The notes under the pieces were generated by a model. That model did not search any database and was not told where the DNA came from. It saw only the letters and a program-made list of their open reading frames with translations. DNA of 64,000 bases from Phycisphaeraceae bacterium (GTDB lineage Bacteria; Planctomycetota; Phycisphaerae; Phycisphaerales; UBA1924): the NCBI GenBank assembly GCA_020639215.1, contig JACKHA010000012.1:23854-87853 (forward strand). Reading direction: 5' to 3'. Position numbers and translations under genes: made by a program. Shown here one piece after another: positions 10,635 through 20,010 of this stretch. Each line of letters begins with the position of its first letter. Positions within the stretch are counted from its first letter, which is position 1.

Positions 10635-12110
10635 CTACGCGACGCGGCGGCGCGGGGCGCTTTCGGGGCGCGCGGCCTCGATGATGGCCGACGCCCGCGG
10701 CGCGGCGGCATTGAGGGCCTCGTCGGGAAGCATGACCAACGCCGGGGTGCGGCGCAGGCGCGCCCCAATGGCTGCCGCGCTCGTCGGCGTGGGCACCACC
10801 AGGTGCATCGCCCCGATCTGGTCGAGGCGGAGGCGTCGGGCGCCGGGAACCGGGCACGTCGCCGACGGGTGGTCATCGAACCAGTCGAACGCGACGCGCC
10901 GGGCGCGCAGCGCGTCGGCGAGATCGCGTCCGTTCTGGCCCATGCCGGCCAGCACGAGGCGCAGGTGGGACAGGCGTCCTGGGCGCTTGCGCTCCCCCTC
11001 CGGCGCGTTGTCCCGGCGCGTGCGCTCCCCGAGCAGCTCGCCAAGGGCGCGGGCGAGCGTCGCGGGGGACGTGAGCGAGAGCGAGTCGATCGCGCCGGCG
11101 GATTCCGGCCAGGCCGCGAGGCTCCGGCGGATCTCCTCTCGCCAGATCGCGGCACGCGCGGACGCCTCATCGGGCCCGACGGCGTGCTCGAACATGAGCG
11201 CGTGGCGCAGCGCGCCGTGCAGCGTGTGGGTCTCGCCCGCGGAGATCGCCCGCCCGCCGCGATCGTCGAGGTCGGACAACAGCGAGGGGATGAGTGGGCG
11301 GGCGGTGTCGGGCGGGGCGGCGGCGGCGCGGGCCAGGTGGCGGATGGTCCAGTGGCGCAGGGCTCGCTCGACGAGTATCGGGTCCGCTTCCGGCAGACGC
11401 CCGGCACGGTGCAGGACGCGCCGCCCCGTCTGCCACATGGCGTCGATAGCACGGCTCAGGGCGCCGGGGCGGAGGCGGTAGTTGAACAGCGGATCGTTGA
11501 CGGGCGGCGCCCAGGCTGCGCCGTCGAGCGTGAGGCGGAGCCAGAGGTCCCAGTCTTCGACCTGGCGGAGCGACCGGTCGAACGGGCGGGCGCCCGCACG
11601 CTCGCGGAGCGACTCGGCGTGCAGGGCGACGGCGCCGACCGCGAAGGGATTGCAGTCGAGCAGACGCCCGATGCTCGCGGCGTCGGGCGCGATCGAGACG
11701 TTCCAGGCCAGGTCTTCCAGGTCGGGGCCGACCATGCGGAACGCCGCGCCGACGCCGACGACCTCGGTTCCGTCTCGCTCGCGTGCGGCCCGGAGCGCTT
11801 CCACCAGCGTTGCGGCGTGGGACGGTTCGATGGTGTCGTCGGCGTCGAGGAAACAGACGAACTCGGCGCGATCGCCCAGCGCCTCGAAGCCCGTGTTGCG
11901 GGCCCCGGCCAGGCCGAGGTTGGCCTGGCGGACGACCTCGACCCGCCAATCGCGCGTCGAGCGGGCGATGTCGGCGGTCTGGTCGGAGGAGCCGTCGTCG
12001 ACGACGATGGCGTGGATGCGTGGGCCGGCCTGGCGGAGCACGCCGTCGAGCGTGTGCGCGATGGTCTGGCTGGCGTTGAGGGCGGGGATGATGTATGCGA
12101 GGTCGATCAT
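10635..12110 (-). CDS. GT2 glycosyltransferase with C-terminal Rossmann-like extension
   Basis: 491 aa. The first 220 residues form a GT-A fold family 2 glycosyltransferase: AYIIPALNASQTI, VVDDGSSDQT and the metal-binding FLDADDTIEP (DxD). The rest is an alpha-rich segment and a final domain (about residues 370-480) with GMGQNGRDLADALR and FDWFDDHPS, which resembles a dinucleotide- or nucleotide-binding Rossmann unit. The latter is unusual for GT2 and resembles the C-terminus of the GT2 protein at 16498-17640. It probably shares a transcript with the CgeB-like gene upstream (18 bases between). Role inferred: glycan or LPS side-chain assembly. The sugar donor is unknown. Confidence 0.85.
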   Translation of the reverse strand: MIDLAYIIPALNASQTIAHTLDGVLRQAGPRIHAIVVDDGSSDQTADIARSTRDWRVEVVRQANLGLAGARNTGFEALGDRAEFVCFLDADDTIEPSHAATLVEALRAARERDGTEVVGVGAAFRMVGPDLEDLAWNVSIAPDAASIGRLLDCNPFAVGAVALHAESLRERAGARPFDRSLRQVEDWDLWLRLTLDGAAWAPPVNDPLFNYRLRPGALSRAIDAMWQTGRRVLHRAGRLPEADPILVERALRHWTIRHLARAAAAPPDTARPLIPSLLSDLDDRGGRAISAGETHTLHGALRHALMFEHAVGPDEASARAAIWREEIRRSLAAWPESAGAIDSLSLTSPATLARALGELLGERTRRDNAPEGERKRPGRLSHLRLVLAGMGQNGRDLADALRARRVAFDWFDDHPSATCPVPGARRLRLDQIGAMHLVVPTPTSAAAIGARLRRTPALVMLPDEALNAAAPRASAIIEAARPESAPRRRVA

Positions 12111-12128
12111 GGCGCGTGCCTCCGGCCT

Positions 12129-14672
12129 TCAGGGCGAGGGCTGGTCGCCCGCACGATCGGCCGCCGCGTCACGGATCGCGACGAGCAGGCGTCTGGCCAG
12201 GGCGGTGTGCGTGAGGCGCTCTCGGACACGGGCCGCGATGGCGTCGGAGACGGCGCGGCGCCAGTCCGGGCGCTCGATGGCCCGTTCGATCAGGGCTTCG
12301 AGCGTCGCCTCGTCGTGGAACGAGACCTCGGCCAGGTCGCCGAAGAGCCAGGTGGGGTCCATCTCGACGCGTTCGAGCGCGGCCCGGCGGCGCAGCGCCT
12401 CGACGCGTGCCGTGTTGAGCAGGATGCCGGGGCGGAGCAGGGGGAAGCCGAGGCGTTGGGTCTGGGCGGCGAACGCCATGGCCTCGGGCGCGTCGGCGAA
12501 GGAGTAGAGCGGACCGGCGTCGGCGTCCCCGGGTTCGGCGTCCATCGGCGTTGCGCCGCGTTCGAGCAGGCTCCGCTGGGCCCGCCCGTGGAGCGTGGAG
12601 AGCGACTCGCGTGTCGGGCGGACGATGGGCAGCCCGCCGGACAGGGCGCACTCCATCGGGCGCTGGTGCATGAGGGCGGTCAGGCACAGGTGCAGGTGGA
12701 CGCGGGCGCACTGGTAGCAGGCTCGGAGTTCTTCGCCGTGCTCGGTGAGGCCGGCGGCGTGTCGGGCCAGCGTGGGGTGCGACTCCCAGCCCTTGCCGTG
12801 GAGGCGGAGGCGCCAGCCGCGGCGGTCGGCGATGGAGGCGGCCCAGGCCAGGGCCTCGTGGCGGAAGGCCCGGTCGGCGATGGGCAGGGCGTAGTTGCGG
12901 AAGAAGAGGCCCTCGATGCGGTCGTCGGGGCCGAGCGGGTGGTGGCGGGCCAGTTCCTCTCGCACCGCGTCGCGGAGCGGTTTCCACGGGCTTCGGTCCG
13001 TCGCGCGGGCGATCTCCAGGCAGCGCGGCAGCAACGCGTCGAGCACGCGGGCGGCGGCGGGGTCCTCGAACGCCTCGCCCTTGAGGCGCGCGTGCATGGC
13101 CTCCACGGTCTCGCTGTGGTGCGTCACGCAAGCGATTTCGCAGGCGAATCGCTCGCGCAACGCCGGGGCGACGGGCGCAGGGTGGAACTTGGTGTCGCTG
13201 GCGACGACCGGGGACACCACGGCCCGATCGCGGGGGTACCCGTGCTTCTCGAAGAGGTCCTCGGCGCAGTGCCCGGCCACGAAGTCCAGCGGGCCCATCG
13301 CCCGGCCCACGTCGCGGCTGAACAGGTGGGGCATCATGTCCTGCACCCAGCACACCACCGGCACGTTGGGCGGTGTGACGCCCGGGAACTGGGCCCGGGC
13401 GTAGTTGATGAACACGATCAGGTCCGGGTCGAGGCGGTCGATCGCGTCCAGGTACGCGACTGTTGAGAACTGCGTGTGGTCGTCGGGTTCGAGCAGGATC
13501 TCGGCGGTGTGCCCCATCCTGCGGAGCGTGTCGGCCAGGTCGCTGGCGGCGTGCCGGAGGAACGTGGTGTAGCGGCTGGTGGGGATGAGCACGCGCAGCG
13601 GGCCGACGGGGGCGTCGGGCGAGGCGGTGCCGGCCCACCCCGAGCGGGCCGTGGCGTCGCCGCCGATCGCCGTTGCGAGGCGGGATGCGATCGCGTCGGG
13701 CGTGCGTTGTTCGTCCCGGCTCATGACCCGCGAGCGCAACTCGTCGGCCAGACGGCTCTGGGCGGCGATCGCCGCCTGCATCGCCGACTCCGGCGCGACG
13801 CCCAGCAGCGTTCTGGTTCCGGCCAGGCGAACGAACCGCCCGGTCAGGCTTCGGGTCTGGTCGCTGCGGGCCCATCGGGCGAGGCGCTCGCTGGCGTCGC
13901 GCCCGGCGAGCAGCATCGTGCGGGGCGATGCGAGCAGGCCTTCCAGCGGCGCGAGCGAGAGGCCGTGCAGGGCGTCGACGGGATCGGCCTGGAGCAGGAT
14001 CAAGCGCGGCTGGTAGCCGTTGGCCTCGGCGCCCAAGGCCCGGGCGATGGCGTCGGCGAGCCAGGGCGGGTCGATGCCCTCGAGCACGATCGCGGGGCGG
14101 GGCTTGGGGAGCGGAGCGATGTTGCGGGCGACGAACTCGCGGGCCGCACGCTGGTGGTCGATCAGGCCGAGCCAGTTTGAAGGGTTGGCGTCACCCCGCT
14201 CGCGCCTGACGGCGTTTCTATCGAGCGTGCGGTAGACCTGGGTATGATCGGCTTGCTCCACCCAGCGCTCGGCAATGGGCAGCAGGTCGGTGCCACGGGA
14301 GCCGAGGTGCTGGAGGTTGGCCGCGAGCGTGGCCCGGCGGGTGTTGGCGGGCATCTCGTCGTCGGGCAGGGCTCGCAGCGCGTCGCGGAGGCCCGACACC
14401 GCGGGATCGGCGGCCGCCTCGCCCGAGAGCAGGGCGAGCTGCTCGATCGCCAGCGTCCGCAGGCCGAGGCGTCCGAGGGCCGAGGCGAAGAGGAACCGGA
14501 CGCCGGCGTCGCCCGGGGCGGCCCGGAGCGCGGCCACGCCGACGGGCAGGAAGGCCCACGGCTCGCTGGAGCGCCCCAGGCGGATGATGTCGCCGCGCGT
14601 GTAGCGGACGCTCGCCCCGGAAAGGCTGGGCGTCGGGGCGACCGGTTGGGACTGCGCGGGGGCTCCGGGCAT
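12129..14672 (-). CDS. CgeB-like / GT1-type glycosyltransferase, large
   Basis: 847 aa. The first 350 residues have no family I recognise. The central and C-terminal part (about 390-800) reads like CgeB/DUF3880-type glycosyltransferases: LRVLIPTSRYTTFLRHAASD, PDLIVFINYARAQFPG, WVQDMMPH, and a late GKGWESHP with LMHQRPMECALSGGLPIVRP, the nucleotide-sugar-binding end of GT-B enzymes. I chose the ATG at 14672; the open frame beyond it is antisense to the divergent HldE-like gene. TACAAA lies four bases before this ATG. It is paired with the downstream GT2 gene and divergent from the heptose-activation gene, so a role in a heptose-containing glycan is inferred. Confidence 0.8.
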   Translation of the reverse strand: MPGAPAQSQPVAPTPSLSGASVRYTRGDIIRLGRSSEPWAFLPVGVAALRAAPGDAGVRFLFASALGRLGLRTLAIEQLALLSGEAAADPAVSGLRDALRALPDDEMPANTRRATLAANLQHLGSRGTDLLPIAERWVEQADHTQVYRTLDRNAVRRERGDANPSNWLGLIDHQRAAREFVARNIAPLPKPRPAIVLEGIDPPWLADAIARALGAEANGYQPRLILLQADPVDALHGLSLAPLEGLLASPRTMLLAGRDASERLARWARSDQTRSLTGRFVRLAGTRTLLGVAPESAMQAAIAAQSRLADELRSRVMSRDEQRTPDAIASRLATAIGGDATARSGWAGTASPDAPVGPLRVLIPTSRYTTFLRHAASDLADTLRRMGHTAEILLEPDDHTQFSTVAYLDAIDRLDPDLIVFINYARAQFPGVTPPNVPVVCWVQDMMPHLFSRDVGRAMGPLDFVAGHCAEDLFEKHGYPRDRAVVSPVVASDTKFHPAPVAPALRERFACEIACVTHHSETVEAMHARLKGEAFEDPAAARVLDALLPRCLEIARATDRSPWKPLRDAVREELARHHPLGPDDRIEGLFFRNYALPIADRAFRHEALAWAASIADRRGWRLRLHGKGWESHPTLARHAAGLTEHGEELRACYQCARVHLHLCLTALMHQRPMECALSGGLPIVRPTRESLSTLHGRAQRSLLERGATPMDAEPGDADAGPLYSFADAPEAMAFAAQTQRLGFPLLRPGILLNTARVEALRRRAALERVEMDPTWLFGDLAEVSFHDEATLEALIERAIERPDWRRAVSDAIAARVRERLTHTALARRLLVAIRDAAADRAGDQPSP

Positions 14673-14786
14673 CCGCTTTGTATCGACGGGCGCCCCGACG
14701 GCCCGACAAAAGCGGAGCCCCCCGGCAGCGGGCCGGGCGACGTGGCCGCGCGCCGGTGGGGCACCAGACGCCGAGGAATGCGGGAC

Positions 14787-16487
14787 ATGGAATCCGCCGC
14801 CAAGATCCTGAGCCGAGAGCAACTCCTGCGCGTCCGCGAGCAGGCCCGGCGCGACGGGCGGCGCGTGGTGCAGTGCCACGGCTGCTTCGACATCGTGCAC
14901 CCCGGGCACATCCGCCACCTGCGATTCGCCAGGCAGCTGGGCGACATCCTGCTCGTGACGCTCACGGGCGACTCGTCGATCGCCAAGGGCACGGGTCGCC
15001 CGTTGATCCCCGAGGAACTGCGGGCCGACAACCTCGCGGCCTTGGACTTCGTGGACTGGGTGCATGTCGAGTCGCGCCCCACCGCGGGCGAGCTGCTGGG
15101 CGAGGTTCGCCCCGATGTGTATGTGAAGGGGCGCGAGTACGAGTTCAACAGCGACCCGCGGTTCAAGGCCGAGCGCCGGGCCGTTGAGGACCACGGCGGG
15201 CGGGTTGTGTTCTCATCGGGCGACGTGGTCTTCTCCAGCACGGCTCTGATCGCGGCTCTGGAGCAGAGCGTTGACCCGTTCCATGCCCGCCTGCGCGACC
15301 TGCTCGCGCGCGACGAGGCCCAGGGGGCGACGCTCGGCGGGATCGTGTCGGCGATGCGCGGCGTGCCGGTGGTGGTCGTCGGCGAGACGATCCTCGACAC
15401 ATACGTTCTGTGCGACAGGCCGGACGTGGCGGGCGAGAGCCCGATCATGACGCTCCGCCCCGCGGAGTACCGCCATTACGACGGTGGGGCGGCGATCATC
15501 GCACGCCACGCCGCGGCTCTTGGGGCACGCCCGGTGCTGATCACGCCGATGCCCACCGGTGGCCCGGGGCTAGAGGCGGCGCGGGCCGTGCGGCAGCGAC
15601 TGATCGCCGAGGGAGTGGACGTGCGCCCGATTCCGGTGGAGACGCCGCTGCCCGAGAAGCAGCGGTTCCTGGTCGGTGCGCAGAAGGTGATGAAGGTCGA
15701 TCTGGTGGACCGCCTGGTCGTGGACACGACCACGGGCGAGCGGCTCGTGCAGATGGCCACCGCGGCGGCGCGGGAGGTCCACGCGGGCGTGGGGATCGTC
15801 GCGGACTTCGGGCTCGGGTTGTTTTCGAGCGCGCTGCTGCGCCGCTTGTGCCTGGCCCTGCGTGAGCACGCCGCGATCATGGCGGGCGACGTCAGCGGGC
15901 GACGCTCGAACCTGACGGCGATGAGCGGGATGGACCTGTTGTGCCCGAGCGAAGGCGAGGTCCGCGACGCGATGGGGCTGCACGACCAAGGCCTGCCGGC
16001 GGTGACGTGGCGGCTGCTCGAGCGCACGAACGCGAAGCGCGCGATCATCTCGATGGGTGGCGACGGGTTGATCGCGTTCGATCGCATCCAAGGCGGGGCG
16101 GAATCCGAGCCGGCGTCACTCGCCGAGGCGACGACGAGTGCCAGGTCGGATGCCAAGGGCGGCGACGGCTGGGCCCGGCGCCTGGCTGCGGAGCACATCC
16201 CCGCGTTGTGCCCGTTCGCGGTCGACCCACTGGGGTGCGGCGACTCGCTGCTCACGACCGCGGCTCTGGCGCTGGGGGCCGGCGGCTCCTTGCTGAGCGC
16301 GGCGATCCTGGGGGCCGCCGCCGCGGGCGTGCAGGCCCAGCGCCTCGGCAACCTGCCCGTTTCCGCCACGGACGTGCGACATGCCGTTGCCCGCCTGCAC
16401 GCTTCGCACCTGGCGTATGCCCCGGCCGAGGTGCTCGACGCGCACCTGACGCCGCGCCGCGAACTGGCGACTGGCGCCGCGTCGTGA
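14787..16487 (+). CDS. HldE-like bifunctional protein with reversed domain order (nucleotidyltransferase then PfkB kinase)
   Basis: 566 aa. Residues about 25-165 are an RfaE2-type nucleotidyltransferase with CHGCFDIVHPGH (30-41, the HxGH motif) and VKGREYE. Residues about 185-545 are a PfkB/RfaE1-type sugar kinase, with GETILDTY near its start, YDGGAAIIARHAAALG and the ATP/anion-hole motif DPLGCGDSL (usual DxxGAGD). Canonical HldE has the kinase first and the transferase second; a canonical HldE is encoded at 39395-40894. It probably phosphorylates a heptose-like sugar and nucleotidylates it, but substrate identity is open. GAGG at 14773 supports the ATG at 14787; ATG 14778 is an alternative. 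Ten bases before the next GT2 gene, so an operon. Confidence 0.85.
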   Translation: MESAAKILSREQLLRVREQARRDGRRVVQCHGCFDIVHPGHIRHLRFARQLGDILLVTLTGDSSIAKGTGRPLIPEELRADNLAALDFVDWVHVESRPTAGELLGEVRPDVYVKGREYEFNSDPRFKAERRAVEDHGGRVVFSSGDVVFSSTALIAALEQSVDPFHARLRDLLARDEAQGATLGGIVSAMRGVPVVVVGETILDTYVLCDRPDVAGESPIMTLRPAEYRHYDGGAAIIARHAAALGARPVLITPMPTGGPGLEAARAVRQRLIAEGVDVRPIPVETPLPEKQRFLVGAQKVMKVDLVDRLVVDTTTGERLVQMATAAAREVHAGVGIVADFGLGLFSSALLRRLCLALREHAAIMAGDVSGRRSNLTAMSGMDLLCPSEGEVRDAMGLHDQGLPAVTWRLLERTNAKRAIISMGGDGLIAFDRIQGGAESEPASLAEATTSARSDAKGGDGWARRLAAEHIPALCPFAVDPLGCGDSLLTTAALALGAGGSLLSAAILGAAAAGVQAQRLGNLPVSATDVRHAVARLHASHLAYAPAEVLDAHLTPRRELATGAAS

Positions 16488-16497
16488 GCCGCCCGAC

Positions 16498-17640
16498 ATG
16501 ACCCCATCGATCTCCTACATCATCCCGACCCGCAACCGCTTGGGCGAGCTTCGGCGCACGCTGGACGCGATCGGCGACATGGGACGCCACGATGCCGAGG
16601 TCATCGTGGTCGACAACGCCTCCGCGACGCGCCCGCACGTGCCGGCACACCTGGCCAGCGGCGTACCGACCACGCTCTTGCAGCGCACCCGCAACGAGGG
16701 GGCGGCGGCTCGCAACATCGCCGCCCGGGCGGCTTCGGGACGCTGGCTCGTCATGCTCGACGACGACTCGCACCCGACCTGCACGGGCGACGAGATCGAC
16801 GGCGCGCTCGGCTCGCAACCGAGCAACGTCGGCGCGGTCATGGGCGACATCAGGTTGCCCGGCCCGGGGCGCCGCGAAGCGGGTGGGTTGCCCGAAGTCT
16901 TCGTAGGCTGCGGCGTGGCCATCCGGCGCGATGTGTTCCTGGATCTGGGAGGCTATGACCGCTCGTTCGGGTACTACGCCGAGGAGTACGACCTGGCGGC
17001 CCGGATGCTGCTCGACGGTCTGCGGGTCGGTTTCGACCCCGTGTTCAGCGTGGACCATCGCAAGGTGGTCGCCGGGCGGAACATGGACCTGATCCTCGAG
17101 CGCCTCGTGCGGAACAACGCGTGGGTGATGCAGCGGTACGCGCCGGAGGCGGTCCGGCGAAAGGAGATCAGGCACATCCGCGCGCGGTACCGCTCGATAG
17201 CGATCAAGGAGCACGCCCTGGGCGGGTTCGGACGCGGGCTGGTGGAACTGCGCGACACCATCGCCGCCCAGCCGCGCCGCGAGATGCCCCAGCACGCCTT
17301 CGACCGTTTCACCGGCCTGGCCGCCGCCCGCCAGGCAATCGCCCTCGCGCTCGCCCAGCGCCCGGGCGCCATCCGCAGCGCGACGATCGTGGCCCACGGC
17401 AAGAACGAGTCGGTTGTCCGGCACGCGATCGCCGAAGCCGGGATCGCCCTCCTCGACTCGCCCGACGCCGAGGCCGCGGCGGACATGCTCGTCATCGGCA
17501 CGCTCTCGCCCGGCCCGATGATCGACGCGGCGCTGGCCCGCCCGGTCGACTGGGCGTCGGGTCGGCTCGTGCTCCCGTGGACCCGGGCCGCGCTCGCGAT
17601 CGATCGGCCCAAGGCGCCCGCTCCGGCCCGGGCCGCATAA
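16498..17640 (+). CDS. GT2 glycosyltransferase with C-terminal extension
   Basis: 380 aa. Residues 1-215 form a GT2 domain: SYIIPTRNRLGELRRTLD, VVDNASAT, MLDDDSHP (DxD) and GGYDRSFGYYAEEYDLAAR, the helix carrying the catalytic ED-type acid. A C-terminal unit (about 290-370) reads ATIVAHGKNESVVRHAIAEA and ADMLVIGTLSPGPM, a Rossmann-like pattern also seen at the end of the GT2 protein at 10635-12110. The two may share a nucleotide- or partner-binding role; that is inference. It is the second gene of an operon with the HldE-like fusion, so it likely uses the sugar that enzyme activates. Confidence 0.87.
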   Translation: MTPSISYIIPTRNRLGELRRTLDAIGDMGRHDAEVIVVDNASATRPHVPAHLASGVPTTLLQRTRNEGAAARNIAARAASGRWLVMLDDDSHPTCTGDEIDGALGSQPSNVGAVMGDIRLPGPGRREAGGLPEVFVGCGVAIRRDVFLDLGGYDRSFGYYAEEYDLAARMLLDGLRVGFDPVFSVDHRKVVAGRNMDLILERLVRNNAWVMQRYAPEAVRRKEIRHIRARYRSIAIKEHALGGFGRGLVELRDTIAAQPRREMPQHAFDRFTGLAAARQAIALALAQRPGAIRSATIVAHGKNESVVRHAIAEAGIALLDSPDAEAAADMLVIGTLSPGPMIDAALARPVDWASGRLVLPWTRAALAIDRPKAPAPARAA

Positions 17641-17677
17641 GGCAGAGGTTGGGCGAAGGCGACCCGGGCCGCGCAGC

Positions 17678-19951
17678 TCATTGGCCAGCGCGCGTCGCTG
17701 CGGCGTCCTGCGCAGGCGGTGGCTCCGGCATCCACGCCTCCAACCCCGCCAGACGCTCGCGGCTCTCGTTGGTCACCGCGAAGCCCCACGCGTCGAAGTA
17801 CCCGCTCAGATCTCGCCCAACCGCCTCGCTCAGCGCGACGAGGAACGCGTTGCGTTCCTCGTCCTGGCTCTGTGGGCGATGCTCCGGCGGCAAGGCCCGC
17901 ATCGCGTCGAACGCGGCGTGGAACGCGTCGAAACCGAACGCGTGCCACAGCAGCGCGTAGAACTGCAGACGCGGGAACGGCCCGCCCACATCCTCGAATC
18001 GCCCCCCCGCCGCCCGATGCCGATCGAACGTCTCCCACGCGGTCTGCGGCGTCGACCGCATCACGTCCGAGTCCAGCGGGTAGCCGTTGACCGTGTGCAG
18101 CGCGTACACCGTGAAGATGTTGACGGTGACCTCGCCGGTGGCCCCGTCGGTCCACAGGGGGTTCTGGTGGGCGTGCCCCATCTCGTGGTAGTGCCCCCAC
18201 AGGTTGTTGGGCCCTTCGGCGTCGAAGTTCTCGGTCTGGAACATGGCCCCGGCGGCGCTCGCGGGGATCACGATCGGGCCGTCCGCGGGGCAGTACATGT
18301 AGCCCCACGACACGCTCACGTCCGCGACGTACCGGTACGGGCGATCGGCCCAGTGGTTCGCGGTTCGCGGCTCGAGCGACTGCATGGCCTCGTGCACGCG
18401 ATCCCAGTGCGCCATGACCACGTCCGGGTGCTCGACCTCGCGCACCGCAGACGACGGGACCGTCAGCACCAGTTCGCCCGACTCGAACTCCGCCCACGGC
18501 GCGTCCAGGTGGCGGATGCGTGAGCGCCACTGCCCGATGTCGGTCACGCCGGCGACGTATCGCGGCATCTCGGCGGCGTTGTCGATCTGGACGCGCCACA
18601 CCGAGCCGCGGCTGGCCCGGGCCAGCTCCACCGGCACGTCGATATAGATCGGCCCGCCGATCGCGCTGGCGACCTCGACCTCCGGCGTGTCGACCGGGAA
18701 GCGCCGCATCGCGTCGCGCAGGCGGACACGGTACGGGTGGTCGTGCGGATCGCGCCACGCGCCGATCTGGACGTGGACCCCGGCGCCGACGAGTGCCTCG
18801 GGCACGCGGATCGTCACGACCTCGCCCGGCGGCGCGTACAGCCCCGTCGACCGCCAGCCGGGCACGCCCGCGTCGAGTTCGATCACGGCCCGGGGCACGC
18901 GATCGGGCCCCAGCGGCCCGGGGAACGCTGCACTCGACGCATGCGCCCGCAGCTCGCGAGCCGGCAGCTCCATCGCCAGGCGCGAATCGAGGTCCATCAG
19001 AGCCCGCGCCAGCGGGTCCCGCTGCGGCGTGAGGCGGGCCCCGCTCAATCCGGCGTACACCTCGTCGAGGCGAACGCGCTCGGCCATCGCGATGGCCCGG
19101 GCCTCGAGGATCAGCGTGCTGGTCAGCGGCACGCACGCGAACGCGTCGCCCGCCACACGGGCCGCCAGCACCGTGTCGCCCGCCTCCTGCCCCGCGAGGA
19201 CCCGCAGCGCGTGCGTGGCGTTCCCGCCAGCGAGCAGCGATCGGTCGAGCGGGTAATCGCCGTCGGGCCCGTAGGGGCGCTGCGACAGGTGTGTGAAGCG
19301 GATGCCCGCGGGCTCGAGCAGGCGGTTGGCCGCCAGCGTGTCGACGGTCAGGCCCGGGTTGAGTTGGAGCTGGCCCCAGGCGGTCTCGGTGAGCAGCATG
19401 CCGCCGCCGCGCTCGATCCAGTCGCGCAGGTCGTCGAATCGCCCGGCCCGCTCGAAGGCCTGCGCGGAGGCAACGACGACATCGACGGCGTCGAAGGCAA
19501 GGTCTCGCGGCTCGGCGCGAACGCGCTCGAACGCCGTGCCGCGCCGGGCGAGCTCGCCCGCGATCGCGTCTGAAAGCCCGAAGACGCGGATGGGCTGGGC
19601 ATCGGCGGGCCCGTCGCCACCGTGCACCTCGCGCCCCGCCAGCCACTCGACCGCGCTGGCGGCGAACACCTCGGAGTCGCCCTCGGTCGTGGACACGAAC
19701 CCGCCGTGCCCGATCGCGACGACCCGCCCGCGTCCGAGCGTGGAAGCGGCCGCGAAGACGCGTCCGTCCGGCGCGACGAGCAGGGCCTCGGCGTCGCCCC
19801 AGGCCACGAGCGAGGCGGGGTTGCCGCCCGAGCGGAGCGAGGTGACATCATGGAGGAGGGCGTCGACGGGCGTCGGGGCGGGCGAAGCCCCGGCGGCGGC
19901 GATGCCAGCAACAAGAAGTGGGGAGACAACCGAAGCGATGGTGGTCAGCAT
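17678..19951 (-). CDS. Secreted M60-like zinc metallopeptidase
   Basis: 757 aa with an N-terminal signal peptide (about 1-22). The first 200 residues resemble a ThuA/GATase-like unit of the sort often preceding M60 domains (LVAPDGRVFAAASTLGRG and WGQLQLNPG). The M60/enhancin-type gluzincin follows, with HEMGHAHQ near residue 590 (HExGHxxQ) and later conserved motifs. Such enzymes cut heavily O-glycosylated glycoproteins such as mucins in other bacteria; here the substrate could be algal or self glycoprotein. TATCAT lies six bases before the ATG at 19951, with no Shine-Dalgarno, which fixes the start. No sorting tail is seen, so it is probably periplasmic or freely secreted. Confidence 0.88.
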   Translation of the reverse strand: MLTTIASVVSPLLVAGIAAAGASPAPTPVDALLHDVTSLRSGGNPASLVAWGDAEALLVAPDGRVFAAASTLGRGRVVAIGHGGFVSTTEGDSEVFAASAVEWLAGREVHGGDGPADAQPIRVFGLSDAIAGELARRGTAFERVRAEPRDLAFDAVDVVVASAQAFERAGRFDDLRDWIERGGGMLLTETAWGQLQLNPGLTVDTLAANRLLEPAGIRFTHLSQRPYGPDGDYPLDRSLLAGGNATHALRVLAGQEAGDTVLAARVAGDAFACVPLTSTLILEARAIAMAERVRLDEVYAGLSGARLTPQRDPLARALMDLDSRLAMELPARELRAHASSAAFPGPLGPDRVPRAVIELDAGVPGWRSTGLYAPPGEVVTIRVPEALVGAGVHVQIGAWRDPHDHPYRVRLRDAMRRFPVDTPEVEVASAIGGPIYIDVPVELARASRGSVWRVQIDNAAEMPRYVAGVTDIGQWRSRIRHLDAPWAEFESGELVLTVPSSAVREVEHPDVVMAHWDRVHEAMQSLEPRTANHWADRPYRYVADVSVSWGYMYCPADGPIVIPASAAGAMFQTENFDAEGPNNLWGHYHEMGHAHQNPLWTDGATGEVTVNIFTVYALHTVNGYPLDSDVMRSTPQTAWETFDRHRAAGGRFEDVGGPFPRLQFYALLWHAFGFDAFHAAFDAMRALPPEHRPQSQDEERNAFLVALSEAVGRDLSGYFDAWGFAVTNESRERLAGLEAWMPEPPPAQDAAATRAGQ

Positions 19952-19957
19952 TGGGCG

Positions 19958-19963
19958 ATGATA
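19958..19963 (-). promoter_or_regulatory. Putative -10 (TATCAT) of the M60 peptidase gene, leaderless type
   Basis: TATCAT on the minus strand six bases before the ATG at 19951; no Shine-Dalgarno between. Confidence 0.5.
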
Positions 19964-20010
19964 CTGCGAGACGGGCCGCGCCTCCCGATCGGAGCCACGA
20001 CCGGCGGAAG

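Noticed and set aside
10430..11452. Extension of the AraC gene into the GT2 region
   Set aside because: AraC homology stops near 10429 and the extension overlaps the C-terminus of a well-supported GT2 gene in another frame.
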